The translations under genes and the position numbers were made by a program. From positions 1,203,093-1,267,092 of the forward strand of contig NZ_PYMH01000001.1 in assembly GCF_003025555.1 (NCBI RefSeq): 64,000 nucleotides of DNA, written 5' to 3'. The notes below the pieces were generated by a model. It was not told where the DNA came from and did not search any database. It was given only the letters and a program-made list of their open reading frames with translations. Numbering within the stretch: the first letter of the stretch is position 1; each line of letters opens with the position of its first letter. The DNA is from Photobacterium lutimaris (GTDB taxonomy: Bacteria > Pseudomonadota > Gammaproteobacteria > Enterobacterales > Vibrionaceae). Positions 47,450 to 56,437 of this stretch are shown one piece after another.

Positions 47450-47884
47450 GTCGATTAACAACATCGACTTATGTTGAAACAACCATAATTTGATATTGCC
47501 TCTTCCCTCACCATCATTGAGTAAGCCTATTGCTCATGAGGAAAGGGGCAATTTATGGCTATCTTATCTTTCTTCTTACATCAACTCTCTGCTGGATCGC
47601 CCTAATTCGCAAGGCAAGAGTACTCAACTATGTACCCTACTCGCTCACCAAGTTCGTTTTATCTCACCTTTTGCGGGAGATAGGTCCCCCCTATCTTTTT
47701 CTTTTGTGAGGCTATTTGGGTACGCATATATTGTATTCAGCGATGTGACTTAAGTTATTTTGATAACTTATTGGCAAATGTGAACCCGTCGCACAGTTTA
47801 TATTGGGTTAGATTGCTGTAAATGATGATCTTCGTTAGTGTGCGGCAAAATTATCTGCAGAATAAGGTTTCTGAGTTGTTTTCC
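47450..47884. other. Intergenic region between guaC copy 2 and the DUF1800 gene
   Basis: About 435 bases. No clear hairpin terminator follows guaC here, unlike copy 1. Frames present look random. It should contain the promoter of the DUF1800/DUF1501 pair. Confidence 0.4.
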
Positions 47885-49558
47885 ATGTTAAAACGTTGTG
47901 GCTTCAAATCATGTATATGCTTCCTTGGTCTTTCACTGCTCTCGGCATGTGGCGGAGGAGGTGAAAGTGGTTCGGGAAATGGTGGTGTTCAGCCTCCTAT
48001 CCCCCCTGAGCCGATCCCCCTGACACAAGATCAACGTTATGACCTTCTCTATCGGTCGACATTTGGTCCTCAACCGGACTCCTATCAAGAATTAACAAAC
48101 TTAGGCTATGTGGCTTGGCTAGATAAGCAGTTTTCTATGGCCCCAAGTTTGCACTCAACACGTCTGAAAGAGTATCCACTGGAGGGTGATACCGACAGTT
48201 ACAACCAAGCAGATCGCGCGGCAGTTTGGTGGGATCTCAGCCTGAATGCGCCAGATCAACTACGACAGCGTGTCGCGTTTGCATTGAGTGAAATTTTCGT
48301 GATTTCACGATATGGCGCTAGCTTGGGTGGCCGAGCACTTGAGATGACCGACTACTACGACATGCTCATCACACATGCTTTTGGCAATTATCGTGATCTG
48401 ATTGAATCAGTGACGCTGCATGCCGCGATGGGTGATTACTTGTCAATGATGGCTAATCAAAAGGCAGACCCAGAGCGTAATCGCTACCCTGATGAAAACT
48501 ATGCACGCGAAGTGATGCAATTGTTTAGCATCGGGCTCTATGAATTAAACCCTGACGGCACGGAGCAACTGGATAGCCAAGGGCAGCTGATTCCAACTTA
48601 CTCGCAAGATGATATTGAAAACCTTGCACGCGTCTTTACCGGTTGGCACATCGCAGAGAAAAACCAACCATGGTGGGGGTCTAAGGATGGGAATTGGTTC
48701 TTGCCAATGGTCGCTTATCCTGAGCATCATGACGATGAAGAAAAGGTGGTGATGGGAGAGGTATTTGCACAAGGACAAACCGCCGAGCAAGATATGGCAC
48801 AGGCGATGGATATGTTGCTTAATCACTCGAACACCGCCCCGTTGATCAGTAAGCATCTTATCCAAAGATTGGTGACGTCGAACCCTTCTCCAGCTTATGT
48901 TGCCCGAGTTAGTGCACTCTTCGCCGATAATGGTGAGGGAGTAAGAGGTGATCTTGAAGCGGTAATCCGCGGGGTTCTTACTGATAGCGAAGCACTTAGC
49001 GGTGATGAGCGATCGCCCGTTAAGATGAAAGAGCCGTTGATAGCGATGACCAATTTTTTCCGCGCCTTAGAGGCTAAATCAGCCGATCCTTCGGGGCGCT
49101 TCCATAACTCCATTGGCACGTTTGGGTCATACGGACAATCTCCACTTGGCTCGCCAAGTGTGTTCAATTTCTTCTCTCCAGATTACGCCCCGAATGGTGA
49201 GATCGCTGCCGCCAATGACGTTGCGCCAGAGTTTGAGATTCTGAGCTGGAACAACTTTATTCTCACCAATAATCAGCTTTGGGCAGCAACTGGCCGAACA
49301 GATTACGAGGGAGAAGATAACCCTAATCGCATTGTCATTAATACCGCGCCTTTAGAAGCGATTGCCAATGATCACTCGGCATTGGTCGATGAGATAGAGA
49401 GGCGTCTGCTTTCTCAAAGAATGAGTGAGCCGCTTAGAGGCATCGTACTAGAAGGATTAGAAGATCTTCGCGATACACAGCAAAGTTTAAAGGTCCGCAA
49501 TGCACTCTATATTGTCGTGACGAGCCAAGAGTTTCATATTGAGGAGTTAGCCCAATGA
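47885..49558 (+). CDS. DUF1800-family lipoprotein
   Basis: 557 residues from ATG 47885. The lipobox LLSAC is followed by a Gly/Ser linker, then the DUF1800 domain: LLYRSTFGPQPDSYQEL, RVAFALSEIFVIS, YARELMQLFS-type block NYAREVMQLFSIGL, ARVFTGW, and a C-terminal end VTSQEF. Members are secreted or surface proteins almost always encoded before a DUF1501 protein; biochemical function is unknown to me. The start is uncertain (ATG 47822 in the same frame); neither has a strong ribosome binding site. Confidence 0.85.
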   Translation: MLKRCGFKSCICFLGLSLLSACGGGGESGSGNGGVQPPIPPEPIPLTQDQRYDLLYRSTFGPQPDSYQELTNLGYVAWLDKQFSMAPSLHSTRLKEYPLEGDTDSYNQADRAAVWWDLSLNAPDQLRQRVAFALSEIFVISRYGASLGGRALEMTDYYDMLITHAFGNYRDLIESVTLHAAMGDYLSMMANQKADPERNRYPDENYAREVMQLFSIGLYELNPDGTEQLDSQGQLIPTYSQDDIENLARVFTGWHIAEKNQPWWGSKDGNWFLPMVAYPEHHDDEEKVVMGEVFAQGQTAEQDMAQAMDMLLNHSNTAPLISKHLIQRLVTSNPSPAYVARVSALFADNGEGVRGDLEAVIRGVLTDSEALSGDERSPVKMKEPLIAMTNFFRALEAKSADPSGRFHNSIGTFGSYGQSPLGSPSVFNFFSPDYAPNGEIAAANDVAPEFEILSWNNFILTNNQLWAATGRTDYEGEDNPNRIVINTAPLEAIANDHSALVDEIERRLLSQRMSEPLRGIVLEGLEDLRDTQQSLKVRNALYIVVTSQEFHIEELAQ

Positions 49559-50865
49559 TTACACGTCGTCAATTGTTAGCGGCTATGGCCTCGACACCGC
49601 TTGTCTCGATGATGGGCACCGGCTCTGCACATGCGCTGCCAAATAATGATTATAAAGCCCTTGTTTGTGTGTTTTTGTTTGGCGGGAATGATGGCTTTAA
49701 CATGTTGGTGCCCAACGATAATGCACACTATGATGAGTACGCGACTGCTCGTCCAGATATTGCCATCTCACAAGCATCATTATTGCCTTTGTCGTTGAAT
49801 ACGGGGTCAGATCTGACATTGGGTTTACACCCATCAATGGTCGATGTTCAAAGCCTTTTCAACAGTGGCAAAATGGTCGCCATTGCGAACAGCGGTGTAT
49901 TGATAGAGCCTTCAACGAAAGCGGGTTTAGAGGATGGAACAAACGCGATGCCACCCTTTTTATTCTCTCACAATTCACAACAAGCTGAATGGCAACGCGG
50001 TTGGTCTGGCAGTACCACAACGTTAGGCTGGGCGGGGCGATTGATGGATGTGCTCAGTAGCGATACTGACGCAATTAGCCCAACGTTTAGTCTTAATGGG
50101 TATGCTCAGCTACTGAATGGCAGCGATCATAGTGCTAACCTTATTAATGCATCATCACTGCCTCAAGTGAATGCCATCAATAACGTTCAGCGCCGTAAGA
50201 GCTTTGATCAGGTGATGAATCTATCCCCGCTGACGGCGTTTGGGCGAGAGTTTGATCGTGTGAAGGATGCTTCAATTTCAATACGAGATACGCTAGCAGC
50301 GGCGATTGATTCTGTGCCGATAGAAGAGCATTTTCCTGATATTTCGTTAAGTCATCAGCTACATACGGTCGCGCGATTGATCAAGTCGAGTGATCAACTT
50401 GGGCATCAGAAGCAAGTCTATTTTGTTGGCTTAGGTGGCTTTGATACACACGCCAACCAATTGGATGACCATGCGGAATTGATGAGCGCTTTGAGTCAGT
50501 CGCTTGCCGCGTTCAATCAGTCAATGGAAGCATCAGGACTGGGCGATAAAGTCACAACAATAACGATGTCTGATTTTGGTCGACGCTTAGCGAGCAATGG
50601 CACCGGAACAGACCATGGCTGGGCGAGTAATCACCTTGTGATGGGCGGCGCATTAAATAGTGGACAGTTATACGGACAGTGGCCATCGTTAATCCTTGAT
50701 GGAGAAAATGATTTCAATAAAGGGCGAATGATTCCGACGACTTCCGTTGAACAAATTGGTGCGACAATCGCGAAATGGATGGGAGTGAGGAGTGACAGTG
50801 CAATGGCTCATATCTTTCCAAACTTAGCTAATTTCCCGGTACAAGATTTAGGGTTCTTGAAATAA
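49555..50865 (+). CDS. DUF1501-family protein with Tat signal
   Basis: 436 residues. The N-terminus MITRRQLLAAMASTPLVS has the twin Arg and hydrophobic stretch of a Tat leader. The DUF1501 fold resembles sulfatases/alkaline phosphatases: FLFGGNDGFNMLVPN, GGFDTHANQLDDH and MSDFGRRLASNGTGTDHGW carry metal-site-like Asp and His. The ATG overlaps the DUF1800 stop (ATGA), so the pair is coupled and probably works as a complex outside the cytoplasm. Confidence 0.87.
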   Translation: MITRRQLLAAMASTPLVSMMGTGSAHALPNNDYKALVCVFLFGGNDGFNMLVPNDNAHYDEYATARPDIAISQASLLPLSLNTGSDLTLGLHPSMVDVQSLFNSGKMVAIANSGVLIEPSTKAGLEDGTNAMPPFLFSHNSQQAEWQRGWSGSTTTLGWAGRLMDVLSSDTDAISPTFSLNGYAQLLNGSDHSANLINASSLPQVNAINNVQRRKSFDQVMNLSPLTAFGREFDRVKDASISIRDTLAAAIDSVPIEEHFPDISLSHQLHTVARLIKSSDQLGHQKQVYFVGLGGFDTHANQLDDHAELMSALSQSLAAFNQSMEASGLGDKVTTITMSDFGRRLASNGTGTDHGWASNHLVMGGALNSGQLYGQWPSLILDGENDFNKGRMIPTTSVEQIGATIAKWMGVRSDSAMAHIFPNLANFPVQDLGFLK

Positions 50866-50971
50866 TTGAGCTTGAATGTTCATCAGAACCGCCAGTACAA
50901 AAGCACTCGCCGATTTACCTACGGGTGCTTGATAGCTTGTTTTTGGTTAGTGCGGAATACCGACAATTCTC

Positions 50972-51006
50972 GGCAGTTGAGCAATTGCAATAATTGTTCA
51001 ACTGCC
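50972..51006 (+). terminator. Terminator after the DUF1501 gene
   Basis: GGCAGTTGAGCAATT / AATTGTTCAACTGCC, a 15-bp stem with one G-U pair and a 5-base loop, then CATTCTTTCTTT. Confidence 0.75.
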
Positions 51007-51089
51007 CATTCTTTCTTTGAGCTGCTCTCACTTTGCAAAGTCACCACTATTCCACCATACACAATGATTGGTTAATTACACCAAGGCGG

Positions 51090-51962
51090 CTACTCTACAG
51101 ACTTAATTGCTTCCATCAGGGTTTTGTTGAACTCATTAGGTTTTTCTAACATTGGGAAGTGTCCTGAGTCTTCAATATAATAAATACTGTAGTCTTTAAT
51201 GTGTTTCTTATTCTCTTCCGAGTTCGTTGGCCATAATCGAGCATTCACCAGCACTACCGGCACATTAACACTCTCATACACGCGACGGGCTTCACCGCTG
51301 ACATACTGGCCTAAGTAATGACGAAATTGGTTGATAGCGATAGCGGGTGGTGCAGATGCCATATCTTCCGTTACCCAATAAAGCAATTTTTCGTCTACCT
51401 CTAGTGGTAGCGAGTCCTTTACGAATACTGTCATCCCTTGTTGAAAGTCATCTTCAAAGGGTTTGGTCATTAGATCAAGGTCGTCTTGTGATAACTCTAT
51501 AGCCACATTCTGTGAAGTATCGACACCAATAATGCCAATCACTTTATTAGGCATTAGCTTCGCCGCTTCGGCGATAACTCCGCCCCCCATTGAGTGCCCC
51601 ACTAAGATGACAGAGTCTAGGTTTTCTTTCTCAATCACAGCTTTAATATCATGAGCAAAAGAGAGCATGGTGAACTCTTTTCGGTTAAACGATGAGTGTC
51701 CATGTCCCGCTAAGTCCATCGAGATCACTTTGTATTCTTCTGAAAAATAACCAATTTGGTTTTGCCATAGCCTGCTATCTAAACTCCAACCGTGAATGAA
51801 GATAAGCGCAGTTCCCTTGCCCTCAGTTACGCTATAAGCGATTTTCTCCGCATCATTAGAGGTTGCGACACCATACTTAACGGCGCTATTGCTGGCTAAA
51901 GCCATCACGCTGTTGAATGACATGAATACCAAGAATGCCATCGTCAAAATTAAACGTTTCAT
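51090..51962 (-). CDS. Exported alpha/beta hydrolase
   Basis: 290 residues from ATG 51962 with AGAGAGA upstream. Signal peptide about 1-24 (ending MALAS). The hydrolase fold shows the oxyanion region FIHGWSLDSRLW, the nucleophile elbow VGHSMGGG with catalytic Ser, and the C-terminal His in EDSGHFPMLEKP. Probably a periplasmic esterase or lipase-like enzyme; the substrate is unknown. Confidence 0.85.
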   Translation of the reverse strand: MKRLILTMAFLVFMSFNSVMALASNSAVKYGVATSNDAEKIAYSVTEGKGTALIFIHGWSLDSRLWQNQIGYFSEEYKVISMDLAGHGHSSFNRKEFTMLSFAHDIKAVIEKENLDSVILVGHSMGGGVIAEAAKLMPNKVIGIIGVDTSQNVAIELSQDDLDLMTKPFEDDFQQGMTVFVKDSLPLEVDEKLLYWVTEDMASAPPAIAINQFRHYLGQYVSGEARRVYESVNVPVVLVNARLWPTNSEENKKHIKDYSIYYIEDSGHFPMLEKPNEFNKTLMEAIKSVE

Positions 51963-52292
51963 AGTTTCTCTCTGTTTACCTTCTAAGAGCACACACGTAG
52001 CGCCCTCTTCTCAATATAGTTACTATGAACTATGAAGTTATAGACAGGTCAAGATTGATTTAGTAAGACATAGAGTAACGCCAATTAGGCAAATGAACGG
52101 TAGTTAAGGTGAGCAAAATTGGTTCAACCCATCCGCTGTCATAAGCTGGCTCAGATCTGCCCCTTTATGGTTTAGAGCTCACAACTTTGCTTACAGAAAC
52201 CATTGAGTTTGACTTAGTTTTCCTTATGTAGATATTCTGACCATCTGTAATGCTGATTGAATAAGCTAAGAGTTGAATTCAAGGGAACGATT
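51963..52292. other. Divergent intergenic region
   Basis: 330 bases between the hydrolase and the GNAT gene, AT-rich, with no gene, repeat or recognisable site beyond presumed promoters. Confidence 0.4.
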
Positions 52293-52766
52293 ATGCAGGT
52301 AAGTTGCAGGTTACTTGGTAAAAACGATAGTAGTGCGTATAAAGTGCTGAGGCTGGAGAGTCTTCAGTTGCACCCAGAGCTCTACGGGGCAAGCTTTAAA
52401 GAGCAGTCTGAGTTAAATAAACTTTACTTTCAAACGTTGCTGGAAGAGGAAAGTGAGCAAGGAGCGATGATAGGTGCTTTCATCGGTGAAAAGCTCGTGG
52501 GTTTATGCGGGCTATTGTCTCTGGAGGGGGGTAGGTCGCTAGAAGTTGTACAGATGTATGTGTCGCAAGCATTCAGGGGTAGATCACTTGGAGGTATCAT
52601 GCTTCAAAGAGCAAAATCTGTACTTGATTCAAGAGTTGAAAACGAGCTCACCTTGACAGTGTATAAACTTAACACCGCAGCGATTGAGTTATACCAAAAA
52701 TCAAAGTTTGAGCTCGTTGACCAGTCTGAGAAAGAGTACCGTATGAGCTACCAATGCTCAAAATAG
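52293..52766 (+). CDS. GNAT-family N-acetyltransferase
   Basis: 157 residues from ATG 52293, six bases after AAGGGA. The acetyl-CoA loop is QAFRGRSLGGIMLQRA (R-x-x-G-x-G/A type), preceded by the core strand VVQMYVS, and LNTAAIELYQKSKFEL forms the usual C-terminal motif. The substrate is unknown. It stands alone in an accessory-looking stretch. Confidence 0.87.
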   Translation: MQVSCRLLGKNDSSAYKVLRLESLQLHPELYGASFKEQSELNKLYFQTLLEEESEQGAMIGAFIGEKLVGLCGLLSLEGGRSLEVVQMYVSQAFRGRSLGGIMLQRAKSVLDSRVENELTLTVYKLNTAAIELYQKSKFELVDQSEKEYRMSYQCSK

Positions 52767-53071
52767 TCGATATCTAGGGCGGTGAGTTGAGGCATACATG
52801 TCAGTCGGGCTACCAAATTTATGCCCCATTGTCACTTAGGCAGCACTGATCACTAAGTTGTGTGAACATGAACTTGACATACTTTAACTAATAACTGCAA
52901 TGTATCTGGTGTCGTAGGCAAGCACGGCTTAACGGTGCTGATTTTTGTCTCATTGATATTCTTACTTGAATTACATATCGTAACAATAAACTCATCTAAA
53001 ACAGTTGCTTATACATCTCTCACTCTCTGATAATATGCATTTTAATGCACCATTTGGAGGTTTTGAGTAAA
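52767..53071. other. Intergenic region
   Basis: 305 bases with nothing recognised apart from GGAGG (about 53056-53060) ahead of the next gene. No integron attC-like core was found. Confidence 0.4.
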
Positions 53072-53836
53072 ATGAATACTTGCACTAAGTATGTAGCCAC
53101 AATGTTTATTGCAACTACGCTTGCAGGTTGCGGTGGAGGCAGTTCAAGCGGTGGAAATGAATCAGGTAACACTACTCGTAGTGATTTTGGTTTGTATGTA
53201 ACAGATAATGGTACGGATACCACTCCCTTTAGTGTCACTTTGACAAAAAATGGAACAATGATTGTTGCTCATAACGAAAACGTTGATGGAAGTATACCAA
53301 TAGCTTTAACTGGGTTTACAGTCGTATCAAGTAAAACCGAAGCAATAGACCATGAGTTTTACGTATATGATACAAGCAGAACACAAAAGTTCACTGGAAA
53401 TATAAGCATCCCTCACACTGGTGGTAATTTAGGAGAGGTGTTGCCGTTTCAATTTAGTGTTTCAGAACTTGATATAAACATTTCTGACTTATTTGTATAT
53501 TACCCTACTGAAGACATACCAAACGACCATAGCCTTCTGAATAAGAACTACATACAATATGATGGCTATGCATCTTACGAATATTTAGGGGATCGTAGGT
53601 TTACAATTAGACACCATCTGACTGGCTGTGAAGTTACTTCCATTGCATCAAACTCTGGTCTAAGTAATCCAGAACAAAGTCATTATGACATCAAAGTTTT
53701 GTCATCTAACTGTGAAACAGATGCACACTCCACTGGCTTGTTATCAGTGACACAAAACCCATTTGGCTACATCTTGTCAGCTTCAATACAGATAAAAGAT
53801 AAATTGATTGGTTTTGGTGGTCTAGCAATAGATTAG
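53072..53836 (+). CDS. Hypothetical lipoprotein
   Basis: 254 residues from ATG 53072. Lipobox TLAGC with a following Gly/Ser linker (GGGSSSGGNESGN) typical of exported surface lipoproteins. The rest is beta-rich with two cysteines near the C-terminal part (LTGCEV and SSNCET) that could form a disulfide. No family recognised. The sequence is AT-rich compared with the core genes. Confidence 0.7.
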   Translation: MNTCTKYVATMFIATTLAGCGGGSSSGGNESGNTTRSDFGLYVTDNGTDTTPFSVTLTKNGTMIVAHNENVDGSIPIALTGFTVVSSKTEAIDHEFYVYDTSRTQKFTGNISIPHTGGNLGEVLPFQFSVSELDINISDLFVYYPTEDIPNDHSLLNKNYIQYDGYASYEYLGDRRFTIRHHLTGCEVTSIASNSGLSNPEQSHYDIKVLSSNCETDAHSTGLLSVTQNPFGYILSASIQIKDKLIGFGGLAID

Positions 53837-53916
53837 GGCAGAAGGAATTATTTTCATCATGTTGATTGAATTATTAAGCAAAGCTATTGACGCTTGAATT
53901 ATAGTAGAGAGTACAC

Positions 53917-54390
53917 GTGGAAATTATAGTATCAATTGTCCTATTTATTGTTGCTGCACGCCTATTTGGGTTTGCGTTAGGTTATGTATTAAATAAGTTA
54001 CTTAATGTACGCTACTACATCAATCGAACCTTGCTTCGTAGCCATGAAGGTATGAATCTTTCATCAAAAGATTTCTTTATATTTTGGGCATCCCTTGATG
54101 TTATAGTGATATTTGCCATTTTGTACAAATACGTTAATGTTGTCGATTTAACTTGGCTTTATATCGTAATGGTTATTTCTTTTTTGGTTGTATTTGGCTT
54201 TTCTATTTACTGGATTTTTCGCAATAACTTGGGTATTCGTTCACTAATGGTCATGGTAGCAGCACTAGTCGGTGGCTTAATTGTTGTTTTAACACAAGTA
54301 ATCTGTGTTCTAATGAATATTTTAACTTTAATTACGACGAGTCCTAATTATCGAGGGAGAGTATATTACCTTCCAATTAAACCATATTAA
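53917..54390 (+). CDS. Hypothetical membrane protein
   Basis: 157 residues starting GTG 53917 after AGAGAG. Four predicted membrane segments (about 2-27, 52-72, 80-102, 108-135). No motif recognised. Strongly AT-rich, suggesting recent acquisition. Confidence 0.6.
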   Translation: MEIIVSIVLFIVAARLFGFALGYVLNKLLNVRYYINRTLLRSHEGMNLSSKDFFIFWASLDVIVIFAILYKYVNVVDLTWLYIVMVISFLVVFGFSIYWIFRNNLGIRSLMVMVAALVGGLIVVLTQVICVLMNILTLITTSPNYRGRVYYLPIKPY

Positions 54391-54467
54391 AGCTATAGAT
54401 AGATGGAAATATCTCATTGTGATATTTTTTATCGATTTGATAGGTTACTTTTACTAATGCCAAATCG

Positions 54468-54495
54468 GTGAGCTAGAGCGGTAACTCTAGCTCAC
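54468..54495. other. Perfect 11-bp inverted repeat
   Basis: GTGAGCTAGAG / CTCTAGCTCAC with loop CGGTAA and no T-run on either side. It could be a terminator remnant or a protein-binding site. Confidence 0.5.
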
Positions 54496-54608
54496 GTCTG
54501 TCCAGAGGCTTGCTGACGGAGCATGAAACACGAAAATGCCCCAAATCACTTTAGACTTTGCTTGCTTTAAGATAAAACTGAGTAGTTATAAGCCTTTCGG
54601 CGGGTAAC

Positions 54609-54635
54609 AAAAAAACGACCTTTGATGGTCGTTTT
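54609..54635 (-). terminator. Terminator of the 33-residue gene
   Basis: On the minus strand AAAACGACC / GGTCGTTTT with a 6-base loop is followed by seven T in total (54615-54609). It lies 26 bases after the small gene. Confidence 0.8.
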
Positions 54636-54660
54636 GATGTGTGGGTGTTTATCGGCTCGC

Positions 54661-54762
54661 TTACTTTTGTAAGTATTTCGCTAAACGAAAGATTCTATCG
54701 ACTTTGAGTGTACAAAATCCAACAAATAGAAGTGGTGTCGCGATTAACATTATTGTGGTCAT
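54661..54762 (-). CDS. 33-residue small membrane protein
   Basis: ATG 54762, TAA 54663-54661. The minus strand reads AGGGGGC five bases before the ATG, a strong site. Residues 3-19 (TIMLIATPLLFVGFCTL) form one membrane helix, followed by a basic end KVDRIFRLAKYLQK. With its own ribosome binding site, A/T-rich upstream promoter-like stretch and terminator, it is a credible small gene. Function unknown. Confidence 0.6.
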   Translation of the reverse strand: MTTIMLIATPLLFVGFCTLKVDRIFRLAKYLQK

Positions 54763-55018
54763 TTTGCCCCCTGATCTTATATGATTGTATAATAATCATA
54801 CATCTGAGGCCAAAATTTCGCAATGAGAGCGAAATATTTTGATGCCTTATGGCCTACCGTTTATTAAACATATCAGCAGCTAGTTGCTTCAAATCTTCCT
54901 CGTTATATCGCACCTGCCCGAGGCAGTTTGATGTGATTAACGTATACATTATTGATAACCCGGCACGCTGGGTTACTCTAGACCCAACGAAACAGTTTAG
55001 AAAATAAAAGGACAAAGA

Positions 55019-55960
55019 GTGCATAAGCTAGAAACCTATACTGACAAATCCCTTATCACTAAAAAGCAAAATAACTACCAGGTTGACGTGTACTACCGTG
55101 TAACCGTTGACTCTGAATATCGTAGCTGGTTAAAGACCGATATAGAAATTCAGGAAGAACCTGGAGTCGTACGTTTTGAGATTCCGTTTGAACAAACAGA
55201 TGACGACTATTCGGAGATTTTGGCTCGCGCCGAGATGGGAGCGCAGGTAAATCTGATCACACCTAAAGGTAGTAACATCTTTGGTGATAAAAAAGGTGTG
55301 CAAATCGCACTTCTGGAAAGCCACATCAGCCAACCACTAGTAGCTAAGTATTTCTGCACTGAAGAAATCGCTGAGCAGATTGATCATGCAGCACGCTTTA
55401 AACGAGCTCTAAGTCTATTCGGTTGTGTATTCTACGGGGCTGATTACCACGATAAAACATTCCAAACACCTTATTGGGTAGAATCACTAATCCGTGGTGA
55501 GACTACACCTGCAAATTACGTTGTAGCTAACGAGACAATAAACCTAGAAGCTAGTCTTGTTGAAACGAAGTCAGAACCTCTATTTTTTACACGTCGTGCA
55601 TTACTAGAATTTTTATCTCAACCACATGTTCATGAAGCCTGTGATACAGATAAACGCCCATATGAAGCTCTCAAGGGCGCTGTCACCAAGAAGCGACTTA
55701 AAGAGGTGGATTATTTCGATGTGACAAACGAAGGCGATGAGGAGCGTTTTGCTGACTCTATGTATGGTGGGTTCAAGGCATACTTTGTCGAGCGCACCGG
55801 TTACTGCTTGCGCGCACGCGAATACCCCTTTGCTGGACACTCATACCTATCTGTTAGCTCTCTAAAGCATTTTTATAGTAGTGAGAACCGGAAGAAATTT
55901 GAGAATGCTGCTAAGCCAAAAGAGAATCTAGCAAAAATCATTAAGAAAGTTTCAGGCTGA
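55019..55960 (+). CDS. Hypothetical protein
   Basis: 313 residues from GTG 55019, with AAAAGGAC ending five bases upstream. Soluble, no signal peptide or membrane segment. The N-terminal third is beta-rich (VDVYYRVTVDSEYRSWLKTDIEIQ shortened here), the C-terminal part basic (AAKPKENLAKIIKKVSG). I recognise no family. It lies among other unassigned genes and remnants. Confidence 0.65.
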   Translation: MHKLETYTDKSLITKKQNNYQVDVYYRVTVDSEYRSWLKTDIEIQEEPGVVRFEIPFEQTDDDYSEILARAEMGAQVNLITPKGSNIFGDKKGVQIALLESHISQPLVAKYFCTEEIAEQIDHAARFKRALSLFGCVFYGADYHDKTFQTPYWVESLIRGETTPANYVVANETINLEASLVETKSEPLFFTRRALLEFLSQPHVHEACDTDKRPYEALKGAVTKKRLKEVDYFDVTNEGDEERFADSMYGGFKAYFVERTGYCLRAREYPFAGHSYLSVSSLKHFYSSENRKKFENAAKPKENLAKIIKKVSG

Positions 55961-56200
55961 AAAATAATTAAATAATCGAATTGGAGACATAGGCCACCCT
56001 GTAGTGGATGAGTTGATTTGGCTAATCGATACGAGGATTTGCAATACCTCAGATTATCCGTCAAATGCTAATTTAGCAAAGTCACTGACACGGTTTTGTC
56101 CACAGGCGTGCCAGCACGATCACCGCTAGCATTGTGATCACCGCTAGCATGTGATCACCAAGCGATTCTGTCGTGTACGGTATCGGAATCCACGCATTAG
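55961..56200. other. Intergenic stretch with short repeats
   Basis: No gene. TTAGCAAAGT occurs twice (near 56073 and 56197), with the tandem repeat 56118-56159 between. The stretch looks like decayed or rearranged sequence. Confidence 0.4.
56118..56159. repeat. Short tandem repeat
   Basis: GATCACCGCTAGCAT occurs at 56118-56132 and 56136-56150, with a third partial GATCACC at 56153-56159; the spacing is 18 then 17 bases. Confidence 0.85.
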
Positions 56201-56437
56201 CAAAGTAGCGAATCAATTCAAATTAAGATACGTACGTATACTCAGCTTTACCAAACACTAGGTTTAGCTGGTAATGCATCATTTAATACCACTTTGGATA
56301 GCAAACTGGCTATGGTGAGAGTAGACCCTGTCGGTATTATTGATTTACAAAAGAGGGTCAAAACAGCTAAAGAAAAGCACCGAGAAGCTATACAATACTC
56401 ATTCACAGAAAACCTCAAAGTAGCCACATATGTCTAA
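56201..56437 (+). pseudogene. Possible 3' remnant of a gene
   Basis: An open frame of 78 codons without a useful start, ending at TAA 56435-56437. The last part, LAMVRVDPVGIIDLQKRVKT and then AKEKHREAIQYSFTENL, has normal protein composition. Its end overlaps the next ATG. It may be the tail of a deleted gene; no family recognised. Confidence 0.35.

Larger units (their letters stand above)
46206..47451 (+). repeat. Direct repeat, copy 2 (guaC with promoter and leader)
   Basis: Counterpart of 40758-42003. The similarity begins near GGTGCTATCT and stops just after the guaC stop codon; the sequences that follow the two copies are unrelated. Confidence 0.95.

Noticed and set aside
47490..47753. 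87-codon frame on the plus strand
   Set aside because: Composition is Ser/Leu/Pro-rich and random-looking, with no ribosome binding site.
50866..51075. 69-codon frame after the DUF1501 gene
   Set aside because: It runs through the terminator hairpin and has no start signal.
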